64,000 nt of DNA from assembly GCA_007570785.1 (NCBI GenBank), contig ML660774.1:11748476-11812475 (forward strand), in the 5' to 3' direction. Below, in pieces: positions 37,213 to 49,002 of the stretch (positions within the stretch are counted from its first letter, which is position 1; every line of letters begins with the position of its first letter). A model generated the notes under the pieces. It saw nothing but the letters and a program-made list of their open reading frames with translations, searched no databases and had not been told where the DNA came from. The DNA comes from Antilocapra americana. Lineage: Eukaryota; Chordata; Mammalia; Artiodactyla; Antilocapridae. A program made the translations under genes and the position numbers.

Positions 37213-38700
37213 CATGAAATAGTTCTTTTATTTTTATTTTATTTGAGATACACACATGCTTGTATATAGGTTTTATCTCTGGTTGAATCCCTTGAACAGT
37301 AGACATTACTTTTTTTTTTCTTCATAGCTTATTTTTCTGCCTTTCAGCACTAAGTATGACCATTCCTATCTCAGATCTTAAATAGAAAAGTATTCAGGTT
37401 CAGTCCGGCCTTAAACACACTTGTCAGTAGGCGTGTGTGAGTGGGGAAAGCTCCATGGTATTGAACACTTTGATAAACTTCACTTACTTGAGCTTGGTTT
37501 GTTTTTGCCTGTTCCTAAATTAACTAGCACTGACTGTAATTTATTTCCCTGTTTCATGTCTCCCTTCCATTCTGCAGGAGTTTTAGCTATTTGAGATTGT
37601 GGACCATCAATTTTGCACTTTAGAGAGTGACTCTGACTCAAATCCTCTGTTTTATCAGCAGTTTTGGTTTTCCTTGCTCTTAGCTGGAAAAATGACCATC
37701 TGCCAACTTTTTCCATATTTACTTGTTTTTGACCCATGGAATATAGCACATGCATTGTGCAAATGGTTGAATCAGCAGGACTACAAAAAAGAAAAGACAA
37801 AAAAACTACTGAGGAGCCTAGTAACTGCTGTTTCTGTGCATAGTAGTTAATCTTCCAAGCACATCTAGTGTCTGTCAGTTTCTGATTGGCATGTGTGTAG
37901 GCTGCTCTGTGACTGAAGTGTTTGTCAAACCAGCTTTACACCCTTCAGGAAAAGTCCTTTGTGATTGGACATTTAATGTCTGCCAGGAAACTGGTACCCA
38001 AGATGTTGAAGCTGCAGTTATTTTATGATAGCACACTTCCCTTATCTGCTTCCTTTTATTCCATCTCTGTTTACCCTTATTTTAAAAAGTTTTATAGCCA
38101 TATTTACGATGCTCTTGATTTGTTGATTCCACAAATCAATTTCATTCAAATCCAAAGATTGCCAAGTCTTTAGGTATATTTTGTACCAAATTAAATTACA
38201 AAAAATTCGAGCTTTCATAGTTGCTACAAAGATAAATAATGGAGAAATTTGGTGCACAACAACATAATACACAAATTATATATTTATTAGCTATATATGA
38301 TATAGCTAATAAAACTACCTGAGGAGTGTAATGCTTGTTTATTTTTTTGTGTATATCTTTGCAATCTATTTTATATATATTGACAAAAGAGACTGTGAAA
38401 TATTTAGCCATGTGGAATATGTGACCAGACCAGAGCATGCGTAGGAAGGCATTTTGGTAATCATTAACTGCCCTGAAATGACGGACTACAAGTTATGATG
38501 TGTGTCATCTGCACTTCAATCAGTAATGTAAGCAAATCTCCAAATGTTAGCCACATTAGTTTGTTTCCCTTGTACATTCTTTATTCATGATACTTCAATG
38601 CTGTAACTGGGTGGTCCTTTTTAAACAAAACATTTGCGAAACAGAGGGATTATTTGTTTTTAAAGCTTTTGTAAATAAAGGCTTCAGAAATGTTTTCTTA
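37213..38700 (+). other. CNOT7: CNOT7 3' UTR
   Basis: About 1.5 kb of AT-rich sequence following the stop. It ends near an AATAAA at 38674-38679, consistent with the known roughly 1.4-kb human 3' UTR. It holds two Pumilio-type UGUANAUA sites (37261 and 38670) and a perfect 14-bp hairpin at 38283-38313. A later AATAAA (39445-39450), inside a transposon remnant, could give a longer form. Confidence 0.65.
38674..38679 (+). terminator. CNOT7: Candidate CNOT7 polyadenylation signal AATAAA
   Basis: Canonical hexamer about 1.46 kb after the stop, overlapped by a TGTAAATA Pumilio-like site. Downstream is T-rich and GT-containing (TGTTTTCTTATATATGTTGG). Usage is inferred, not shown. Confidence 0.55.
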
Positions 38701-39275
38701 TATATGTTGGTGACTGGTAATTTTGTTTTAGAAATATTTGGGGGGATGCTGTGGTTTTTTGTTTTTAAATTTGGGCAACTGAACAGAACTCAGTAATTTC
38801 ACTTACTACATGATTTTTAATGTCTTAATTGAAAAAAATCAACCTGAGCCTTCTACATGACAACAGTGTCTGCTTATTTTTTTTATGCATACCTCAATCA
38901 AATGTTAAGACTTGACTTCTGACTCCCCTTTCCAGGGATGCATTTATTCTGAAAGACAAAAGTAAATGCATTTGATCTAACTTACTGCGGCTTCCTTTTA
39001 AAGACAATGCAGCAGATACCTAATTGGTTTCTTTTTCTTTTGATCTTCACATCCTTAAAAAAATAATTACAAAGATTGCCTTTTGAATAGCCATGTAGTT
39101 TGTTGAATTTCATAGTTTGTATCAGTTTTGGTTTCAAGAATTAATATTTATAACTTCTAAAAGAACAATATAATCCTCACCAAATACAGCTTTTGGATCA
39201 AAGATATTTGCCTGATCATTTTTTAATGTTCCTAAGCCATTAATTCTGGACTCACCATATTGTGTTAAATCTACT

Positions 39276-40560
39276 AGAGCAAGAGTCAGCAAATTATGGC
39301 TCATCAGCCAAAACCAGCCTGCTGCCTGTTTTTGTCTGGCCAGTGACATGAGAAAGGATTTTATAGTTTTTAACAGTTGGGGGAAAAAAAAGAATATTTC
39401 TTGATGTGTGAAAATTATATGAAATTCAACATTTAGTGTCCATAAATAAAGATTATTGGATTGTATCCACTTTCATCATTTATATGCTGTCTCTGGCCAT
39501 CTTTCCACTAAAGAGGGAAAGTTGAGTGGCTGCTATAGAAACTGCCTAGGGCATTCTTCACATTTCACATTTTCGCCTGGCGTGCTACAAATCAGTGATA
39601 GAGATGACCCAACAGCAATTGTTATGCCATGTGAATCTCTGTACCATGCATTTTATTATTTTTTTAGGTTACCAGTTCATACCCACTGTGTCAAAACAAG
39701 AAAAGTGCACTTTGAATGGTGTGCTTTTAAGGCACATTGGAGTGTGGATTATATTATCAGATTACAGTCAACTGTGACACTAACTGCTTTAAAAAAAGTA
39801 CAACATATGTTGACATAACCAGACTAAACATTCATCACAATATTCCCAACTCATGGGAAAGCAACAGGAGAATCAGAATTAAAACTTTTAAAATGGTGTA
39901 TCTTATAACAGCAGAATGTTCTTCACAAACAATAAAGCTGCAACCAAAGTATGTTTACAAGTGACCCACTTGTTATCTAAGCAAAGCCATTTACTGATGG
40001 TGAGTTATAGATCATGTCTGAATGCGGTAGCCCAAAGATACATCCGGAGGAAAGACTGACAGCTTTCTGATGAGAACAGTTCCTTGAAGAGTGGGACACA
40101 CCGTCAGCATTTAACTATGGCAAATGACATGATTTTGAGTGTTTTCCTTAATGAGTCATGTTATCACTACTGCCCAGCTTCTTCTGAGAAATCTGTGCTG
40201 AGTTTCAAGTAACCAAAGAATTAGTTTCTATTAAGAGTCCAGAACAACTACAGGTAAGAATATTTCACACAAGTAGAGAGACCCCTAAGTTGGTACCAAC
40301 TGAAGTGGAATGGTATAACTGATGGTGGTGAAAGTATGCATGGAGCAAGAAAAGGATTAGTTGATCAAATCTAAAAACTTGTGACAATGTAAGGTGTTTG
40401 GTGGGGACCCATTTCACTTGTGTCATACACCTCTTCTTCTAACAAGAACAGTGTTTATGACTAACTGGTGTCTTAAACCACTGCAAAGACCATGTAGCAG
40501 AAGCATAAATGAACCAAAAGACCATACCTGAGGTGTACACAGGTATACGGGCTGGCCTGT
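39276..40560 (+). pseudogene. Decayed hAT-Charlie DNA transposon with transposase remnant
   Basis: The first 280 bp follow the MER1/Charlie-type consensus (GGCTCATCAGCCAAAACCAG, GAAAATTATATGAAATTCAA, GTGTCCATAAATAAAG). Beyond it, translated pieces in shifting frames resemble hAT/ZBED-like transposases in the right order: KTRKVHFEWCAFKAHWS (39693 on), PFTDGEL (about 39988), AEFQVTKELVSI (40197 on) and TDGGESMHGARKGLVDQI (40318-40371). Stops and frameshifts separate them, so it is long dead. The family assignment is by pattern memory. Gene captures of such transposases (GTF2IRD2, ZBED5) are intact elsewhere and are not what is seen here. Confidence 0.68.
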
Positions 40561-41952
40561 TGAGTCTAGCTGTTCCAGGGCTCATTCATATCCTCTACTT
40601 CTTGCCTAAGTAATATTTTTTAAAGAACTTTAAAACGTGTTTGCATGTTACACTAAGATTAGTGTGTAATCAAGGTTGCATTTTAAAAATACTCAGCTTT
40701 CACACAATAAATGGTTAGGTCATTTAAGATACTTTAAATACTAAGTTTCAGGGGCTGTACATACTGACAGAAAAAGACATGAAATCTAAATTCTGAAAAT
40801 AATCTTAGTTTCAGCTTAATAAACAACTGAAGCTTTCTGTGGTATCAGTTCTTTTAATTCTACGTCAGTAGAGCTCTATGGCATCTTTTCTTTTTTCTTA
40901 AATTGATTAAGCACCTTTACCTGCCAAACAAGAACTATTAGGTTCAGGTCAGGTTTGAACTCCTTACATTGTTAAACCTTCCCTGGAAGATGCAACACAA
41001 ATCAGTTTTCATGAACCATAAAGTAATACTGGCCTTTATAAGCAATGAGCTGTTTTAGCATAAACCAGAGCTTAAAGTCACTTTTCAAAAGGCCCCCTTT
41101 GGTTTAATTGGTACTGAGAAATAAAAAAATAATAACACATTCTTCCTCTCCCCCAGCTGTAACCTACAGAAATACTGAATATTGGCAATGACAAGAATAT
41201 CAAAGATCTATGTTTTGGCTTTGTCACCAGTTTTGTTTTTGCTGTCAACTCTCCTTTGGTGAGAGGGTTGCAAGTGATATGAATTGTTTTTATTTTCATT
41301 AACCAGACTTTCATTTGAACTTTTTGTTGGTAAAGGACAATTAAAGGGTGTCACAGAATGAGCTCTTAGTAACCTAGACTGCATTATGGGCAAGAATCCT
41401 CTTTACTTACATTCCCCCCCCCCCTTTTTTTTTTTTTGGCTATCTATTTTATAGCCCCCTGTTACACTGAAGATCCGACTGGGAGACACTTGTTTATGAT
41501 CCACAGGAGTGCTTTTCAAACTTGGAGTTCAAACTACTTGAACTCATCCCTTCAGTGCTGTCCACTTGGTACAAATCGGGACACTACTGTGAAGGAATAA
41601 CAAACTCATTACGGCAAAGACAGGAAGGTGCAGGGTTTGGACCACTAACAAAGTGTAACACAGCTGCCTGCGTTCTGCAGCAAAGTAAGAGTTTTTGCCG
41701 TAAGTTCTAAATCTAATGGAGGAAAAGACTGCTGGATTTTGAGATCAAGACTTTCTCTAATGTTGAAATGTGATGCTTCTAGTAAGTGACATGATCAAAC
41801 TGCTAAAGTTTTAATAAAAATTAGAATCTGTGAATTGTTACCAAGACAAGGTAAAAAAAAAAAAAAATCCAGTGACATCTCTGTAAAAGAGGAACACTTA
41901 AGGTATGTAACGCAGTCTGCTTCCACAAGTAACAGAAAGTACTTCTAAACTG

Positions 41953-42152
41953 GCTGTGCTATGCCCAGTAGCTTCAGTTGTGTCTGACTCTGAAACCCCA
42001 GGGACTGTAGCCCACCAGGCTCCTCTGTCCACGGGACTTCCAGGCAAGAATACTGGAGTGGGTTGCCATTTCCTTCTCCAGGGGATCTTCCCTACCCAGG
42101 GATCCTTCTCCTGCCTTGGCAGGCGTGTTCTTTACCACTAGCGCCACCTGGG
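41953..42152 (-). mobile_element. Bov-tA SINE
   Basis: Antisense copy from GCTTCAGTTGTGTCTGACTC through TTCCAGGCAAGAATACTGG to TTTACCACTAGCGCCACCTG. Confidence 0.88.
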
Positions 42153-45100
42153 CTAAGTAGGTGGAAAGGGAGTGCAGGCTGTTAAAACATCTGGGGTTAC
42201 TTAGAGCAGTTTCTACGGAAGGATAGATGTGGACTGTCTCCATCTCCACTAGAGATACATGTTACTAGTGAAAATCCACTGTTGAAATGTTATCACTCCA
42301 ACCAAAATGTAAGCAGATCATAATTTGTGATCTGTGGAGATGGGTGGGATGGCATACTCGAGGATGCCTTCATTTCAGTTTACTGTGTAAGTGGATTTAT
42401 GTTTGACTTTTACAAGTTTGTATCTATGTGGTTTTTCTTCCCTTAAATTTAGAATTTTACAAGTAAACATGTGACAGTAATTGTGCACCATAATATATAC
42501 AGTGTAACTTCAGAGTTGGCCCAGCATGATTATGTGTACTATTTCAAAACAGGGAAAATTTGCTAGGTGATAACACAAATGGAGTAACAGCTTTTTCACA
42601 GGTTTTCTTGAGGCCTGCATCACATGATTCCTAGCTTAATTTTTTATGAACATGGGTTATAAGACCTTTGTGTATGATTTTCCTAGTGAAGACAGCTTCT
42701 GTCAAACATGCCATATTTCCAACATCTATCTCTCGAGTACAGTGTACTCGAGTATCATAGTCTCCTTCTAATTGTCCTCAGACTCCTTTAACAACTAATG
42801 AGTAATCACTTCATCTTGTTATCTACCTCTTCTCAAAAGACCTATGTTGTAACCAAGTTGTTTACATGAATTTTGCCTGCAAGTATCTCTGGCAGACAAT
42901 TAGGAAAAGTGTATCTCTAAAACAATTTAGATTGTCCGTGCAAAGGCAATTTCATATAGACAGCTATCAAAGGTGATCAACCAGACTTTATTATGATATA
43001 ACAGGAGGGAATTCATAGATAAGCACTTACTTGAATGTCTTATCATTGTATTTAGATGCAGTTTTTCTTTACCTTTGAAAGAACAAACCTTTTAAACTGC
43101 ACAATGGCAAGTAGTTAATGTCTATGAAGCATTTGTACAATATTTTTAAATGAAAAAATTCTTAAATATTGATGCCTATATGATGTAATCTCTAAAAACA
43201 GGAAAAACCAAAATTATCATTCAATGGACTCTCAGGACTTATACTTCAAGTGTCTTCAAATTTGAGCTAAGCAATTAAATTTTTTAAAGTGTTGAAAGTG
43301 TTTCTAAGGTACATTTTATAAATATATACAAAACGTAGGTCTATTTGATGCTCTGTTCACTCAGGTAAAATTTATACTATATATCTAATGAGATATGTCA
43401 TCATCTCCAAAAATTATAACCCCACAGAATTAAAAACAAAACTAAATAAAAAAGCCTTTTAAAAACCAGTCATTGGATGAAACCAAAAAGGGAAACTTTA
43501 CAACTTAATAAGAAAAACTTTATTTTAAAAAATGTTTTCATATCTGATTCTAATGTGTATTGACTTATGTATTTCAATAATTACATGAAAAAGCTAAAGC
43601 AGGGATTTACTATAGCAAGGTAAAGAATAAAAATACCACTTTTCTAGTTTGACAGAAGGGGATACCTAACAGAATCCTGTCTGTAAAAACAGCTCTAATA
43701 CTGTGCTTTGAAAAAAATCTGGCTGCATATAATTCTTGATATTTTATATGATGCTCTTGCCCTTAAGACTTCTGGCACTTCAGGTAATGGGAAATGATGA
43801 CCAAATGCTTTAAGATAAAAGTTAAGAATGCATCATACCTTCTGAGTTTTCTTTAAGTAGATTGTCTTCAAAATCTTTCACTTTAAAGAAAATCTGAAAA
43901 AGACCACCATCCTATTGCTCAAACAGCTGCACTCAAATGATTTATAAAATGGACTGGGCTGACACTGGTTCTTTCATAAAGTCACTGAATATAAAACTTC
44001 ATACTTCTAGCAAAGATGAGTGAGTTGCAAGGATATGTTACTCCATTATCTTCTTGTCTTTCAGTCTACTTTGTGCTGAATTTGTTTAATTCAGATTTTG
44101 AAAAGTTAATACCACTGTCTCTTTGATTAAATACCAGTTCTTAAGCTGTGTAGTCTTAAAAGGTAATTGGCTTTAAATCCTCAAAATCAGTACCAAAAAA
44201 ATGTATACAGCGTAATCTAACTGCTAACATTTACAAAACTTGCACTGCACCAAATTAAAAAAGAATAAAATAAGACTTTTAAATAGTGCATACAAGGCAC
44301 AAGAGCGTCTCAGTATATTTACTGAAGCCGAACATTTTGGCATCAACAAACACACCGCTTTAGTTTCTCTTAAACTCAGTTTCCAAACAGCATACCACTT
44401 AGTTCATATTGAACTAAATTACCAACAGTATATGATTTTTGCTTGATGATTTGCATAATTTAATTTTAATAGGTATTTATGTAGTTTAACTGTCATACTT
44501 CTGATGAGAGGACAAAGAAATATATAAAGATATCAATGGAGGATTAATCTATTGGCCCATCAGGATTTCTTAACAAAAAATCAGTCTGCTATGTTCAATA
44601 GAAGAAATAACCTAGAAAGATACTTAAAAGCCAAACCCAAAAAAGAGTATCATAAACCAATCTTAATAATTGTTATTACAGAGTTTCACCCATTTTCAGA
44701 TAATTAAGAGATGAAAAATATATTGCTGATGTAATAGAAATGTATTAAATCTGACAAAGATTTTCTAGCCAGTTGAATTCAAGCTTCAATGATCATACTT
44801 CTTTTCCAGCAGGCAAAAAAGACTAGAACTAAGGTCTGGCAAGAAAAAAAAAAAAAGGATGGTCATCTTCAACTTCAGGCCACTTGAAATTTGTAATGAA
44901 TTCATAGTTGTTATAGTTCACGCAGTCTGAGGCTGGATTCTTATCGGAGGGAGTAAGCAAGTCTCATCTGCTACTTTCACACTCTCGTAGGTAACTAATA
45001 GGTTTTATGAATAAAGCTTATCATTATAATACGATGTGACATCTTTTAAATCTCAGTATCTTAATAGTCTCAATTTTCTGAATCTCAAAATCAGAGGATC

Positions 45101-46772
45101 AAGGGGCTTCTTATGTGATACATTGTGCTACCCACATATCTGGGTGAAAACTGGCCCATGAATTTATTCCAAGTTTTTATGATAGGTATCTTTGTCCTTG
45201 ATTCATAAACCAGAACTACTTTTAATATTTAAGAAGAATTTATGTTAGTTGAAACAATCTGAATACTGGAGTAAAAATGTGTTATGTTTTAAGCAAATGC
45301 TGAGAGAACTAGTCAATTCACGTTCTGCACACCCAGTCAAAAGGGATGGGAACAGCTGGCTAGAGATGCCCTCCTGGGGGGAAGCCTCTTCTATCCATTG
45401 ACAGCATTCATTACCTTAGGAGGAAACAGAAAATGTCAAACTCTTGTGTTAACTCTAAAAACACAAACAAAAAAGTAACCAACTCATTCATTGTTTGTTG
45501 CAACAACATCTCTCATTCAAAATTAAATGCTTTCTATACCAGAAGGCTCATTAGATGTGTTCTTGAATATAGAGAGACCTTTACATGAATTCTTCTTAAC
45601 CTATAATATATACACAAGACCAGAGGGCCCTATTACAATGCAGGGAATGCAGATGCTGACTCAGTAAGTCTAGGGTAAGATCCATAACTACATTTCTGTT
45701 AAATTCCAGGTGCTGTCAATACTTCTGGTTTGGGGCTCCAATCCGAGCTACAGGGCTCTATGTTCTTAGTTTTGAGGCCGATAGGAGTTGAAGTGAGTTG
45801 TTAGAGGATTTAGGAAAATAATTGTGAAATTTCATGTGCACAGGAGCACAGCATTTTAAACTTCCTATTGTATAAGAGCGAAGAAAGTTGGGCAGGTTAT
45901 TTAATCTATACTTTAGCACTATTATGGATTTAGGCACATTTTGACTATTTGGAAACTATGCTGAAACAAAGAAACATTTTACAAAAAGGCCACAGATTAT
46001 TTACTAATATAGTTCAAAAAGGAGAAGAGACTACAAAGATAACATTTAGTAATATAGTCAAATATCACACTATGGTTCAGTATAAATGTATATTAAAAGA
46101 ATTGCAAGTCTGAGGTGTAAAGCAGGAAAAACTTTTAAAAAACTACTTGGATAATTCAGCTACCTTGGAAAGTTTTTTTTTTTTTAAGACATTTTACTGG
46201 CACTGGTTATGCCAACAGAATGAAAACCATTACATCAAAAAATTATTTGCTTTCTTTTACATCAATACAGCTGATTCATATTGCAATTGGGTTTTGTGAC
46301 CATTACCGTTATATATCCAAATGTAATAAAATCAAGATTCTGTGAGATTTTAAATTTCAGTGATGCTATTTTATCACCCAGTTACCAATTATTTAGAAAC
46401 TACTATGTCTCTGGTCCTGCAAAGAGATGAGAATAATGGTGAACAAACCCAATACTGATCTTGTCAAAATACTTGGAAATCTACCTGATTTACACACAAA
46501 GTTACATTACTATGTTTAAGCTCATAAAACATTTAACCAGATGAGCTCACAATCAATGGTAATTATAGCTATTTCAACATACTGAAAAAAAGAATCCCAT
46601 GAAACTTTGTCTGCTTACAGAACTATGTTCTGTAAAATACTTTGTGGTATTAGTTAATGATTCATTGTATAATCATAGTTACATTTTAAGAATTATTTCC
46701 AGCAATTTCACTGTCTCTTTGCTAATTAACCCAACTAAGAACGTTAAAATTTCACTATCCTACATAGTTACA

Positions 46773-46988
46773 GGCTTCTCCATTGGTCAGTGGATAAAGA
46801 ATCCACCTGCAATGCAGCAGACACAGGAGACAAAGGTTCGATTCCTGGGTTGGGAAGATCCCCCAGAGAAGGAAATGGCAACCCACTCCAGTATTCTTGC
46901 CTGGAAAATTTCATGGGCAGAGGAGCCTGGTGGGCTACAGTCCATGGGATTGCAAACAGTCAGACACAACTGGGCACATGATACTAAC
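46773..46988 (+). mobile_element. Bov-tA SINE
   Basis: Sense copy with CTGCAATGCAGCAGACACAG, a B box GGTTCGATTCC and the standard body. It is bounded by an exact 10-bp duplication CATAGTTACA (46763-46772 and 46989-46998). Confidence 0.93.
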
Positions 46989-47257
46989 CATAGTTACAAT
47001 CAATCAGATCTACAATACCATCATGAAGAATCATCCAAAACCAAAAACACTGGCCAACTGGTACAGAGAATTGCATGGCTATTCATCAAAACCAAAACCA
47101 AACAAAGTAAAAACCAGATATCTATGAAGTGCTTTGACACAAATGATTTTGTTTAAGGTGCTACTCTCTTGCTAGGTCACAATTCTGTAAGTAGAGAGTT
47201 ATCTTGATAATTTCAATGTTCAATTCTTCATATTTTTTTAATTTGATTTATAAATGT

Positions 47258-47755
47258 TAAAGTAGAGACGTTACTTTGCCAACAAAGGTCCATCTAGTCA
47301 AGGCTATGGTTTTTCCAGTGGTCATGTATGGATGTGAGAGTTGGATGGTGAAGAAGGCTGAGCACCAAAGAATTGATGCTTTTGAACTGTGGTGTTGGAG
47401 AAGACTCTTTTGAGTCCCTTGGACTGCAAGGAGATCCAACCAGTCCATCCTAAAGGAGATCAGTCCTGGGTGTTCATTGGAAGGACTGATGTTGAAGCTG
47501 AAATTCCAATACTTTGGCCACCTCATGCGAAGAGTTGACTCATTGGAAAAGACCCTAATGCTGGGAAGGCTTGGGGGCAGGAGGAGAAGGGGATGACAGA
47601 GGATGAGATGGCTGGATGGCATCACCGACTCGATGGACATAGGTTTGGATGGACTCTGGGAGTTGGTGATGGACAGAGAGGCCTGGCGTGCTGCGGTTCA
47701 TGGGGTCACAAACAGTCAGACATGACTGAGCGACTGAACTGAACTGAACTGAGCT
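47258..47755 (+). mobile_element. RTE-BovB LINE 3' end (about 0.5 kb)
   Basis: Sense 3' portion of BovB. Its broken reading frames recall the ORF2 C-terminus (VMYGCESWMVKKAEHQRID and [10 protein letters not shown] and [11 protein letters not shown]), ending in the GACTGAGCGACTGAACTGAA tail. There are internal stops and no 5' part. It lies antisense to ZDHHC2. Confidence 0.9.
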
Positions 47756-47978
47756 GAATTTTTGCTGTACAGCAAAGTAATTCAGTTATATGTGTATGTG
47801 TATATATATATTCTTTTTCATATTTTCAACTATGGTTTATCAAGGATATTGAATATAGTTCTCTGATCCATACAGTAGGATGTTGTTGTTTATCCATCCT
47901 ATGTATAACAGTTTGCATCTGTTAATCCCAAACTCCCAGTCCTTCCCTACCCCAACTTGGCAACCACAAGTTCAGTTC
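47756..47978 (-). mobile_element. Artiodactyl L1 3' UTR fragment
   Basis: Reads AAAGTAATTCAGTTATA, GGATATTGAATATAGTTC, GTTGTTTATCCATCCTATG and GGCAACCACAAGTTC, the antisense of a common artiodactyl L1 3' UTR. Confidence 0.75.
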
Positions 47979-47993
47979 TTCATATTGTTTATT

Positions 47994-48218
47994 GCTTGCT
48001 TGCTTGCTTAGTGACTCAGTCATGTATGACTCTTTGCAACCCTTTGGACTATAGCCTGCCAGGATCCTCTGTCTATGGGATTCTCCAGACAAGAATACTG
48101 GAGTGGATTGCCATTTCCTTCTCTAAGAGATCTCCCTGACCCAGGGATTAAACTCACATCTCCTGTGTCTCCTGCATTGCAGGCAGATTCTTTACCCACT
48201 GAGCCACTGGGAAAGCCC
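47994..48218 (-). mobile_element. Bov-tA SINE
   Basis: Antisense copy with a GCTT repeat at its tail. It is bounded by an exact 10-bp duplication ATTGTTTATT (47984-47993 and 48219-48228). Confidence 0.93.
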
Positions 48219-48961
48219 ATTGTTTATTATAGCAGTACATATAGTTGTTTATTTTGTTAAGATATTTATGGCTTGGTTCCAAAGAGGACATTTTTGGAGC
48301 TTTTTTACTAACTGCAGGCTCATAAATAGATTTTGCTTTGAGGAAACTGATTTGGAACTACGGGTTTAAAAAAAATTATAGGTTAAAGAAAATGACTTGG
48401 AACACTGATTATTTTAAGAGTGACACATGCTCTGGGGTCCTACTATGACTAAAAATAAGGGCAGGAGACATCTGTGCTAATAAGCTATAACGTCTTGTAT
48501 TTTTAGACCCAGTGAGATCCAGCTAATGGGTGGTCATGGATAAGACCACTGGATGTCCTGAAGGAAAGAAAAAAATAAAAATAAAAAACTGCAAGATCCT
48601 ATAAAATGACAAGACAATTGTCATTTTTATAGTTCGATAAAAATTGTCATTTTTAAAGTTCAACATTTTAGGATCAATTCTTACTATAAAAATGAATTCT
48701 GTTCATCAACTTATATTTTATTAAGTTAACCAAATAACTAGCTAATATTGAAGCTAGATCTATATTCAAAGGTCTTTTACATGACTGATAGAATCCTAAG
48801 GGTCTGCTAAGACATCCTCTATTTGAGTTAACTCAAAAATAAATGTTTATGGAAACTATTTGCCCAAAGAGAGCTAGTAACCTATTAAAAATATAAAACA
48901 TAACAATAAAGGAAGAACTTTCCTTACTTTCATAAAGTATGGGTACATTTTGTTAGAAGAG

Positions 48962-49002
48962 TTAAGTCTCATTTTCCATGGTCAGTGCAGGATTGCTCAT
49001 AC
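48962..49002 (-). CDS. ZDHHC2: ZDHHC2 terminal coding exon
   Basis: 41 coding nt: GT completing Gly, then [12 protein letters not shown] and TAA at 48964-48962. The acceptor is CTTAAAG. It is too short for ORF finders, and was recognised from the conserved C-terminus. The exon continues as the 3' UTR toward lower coordinates. Confidence 0.95.

Larger units (their letters stand above)
38701..48961. other. Convergent interval between CNOT7 and ZDHHC2, including the probable long ZDHHC2 3' UTR
   Basis: No coding gene. 39.28-40.5 kb is a decayed hAT element. 41.9, 46.8 and 48.0 kb carry Bov-tA SINEs. 47.26-47.75 kb is a BovB 3' end and 47.76-47.98 kb an L1 3' end. ZDHHC2 must end somewhere in here on the minus strand, but many TTTATT hexamers exist and I cannot choose the real poly(A) site. 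The rest is AT-rich with nothing recognised. Confidence 0.6.
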
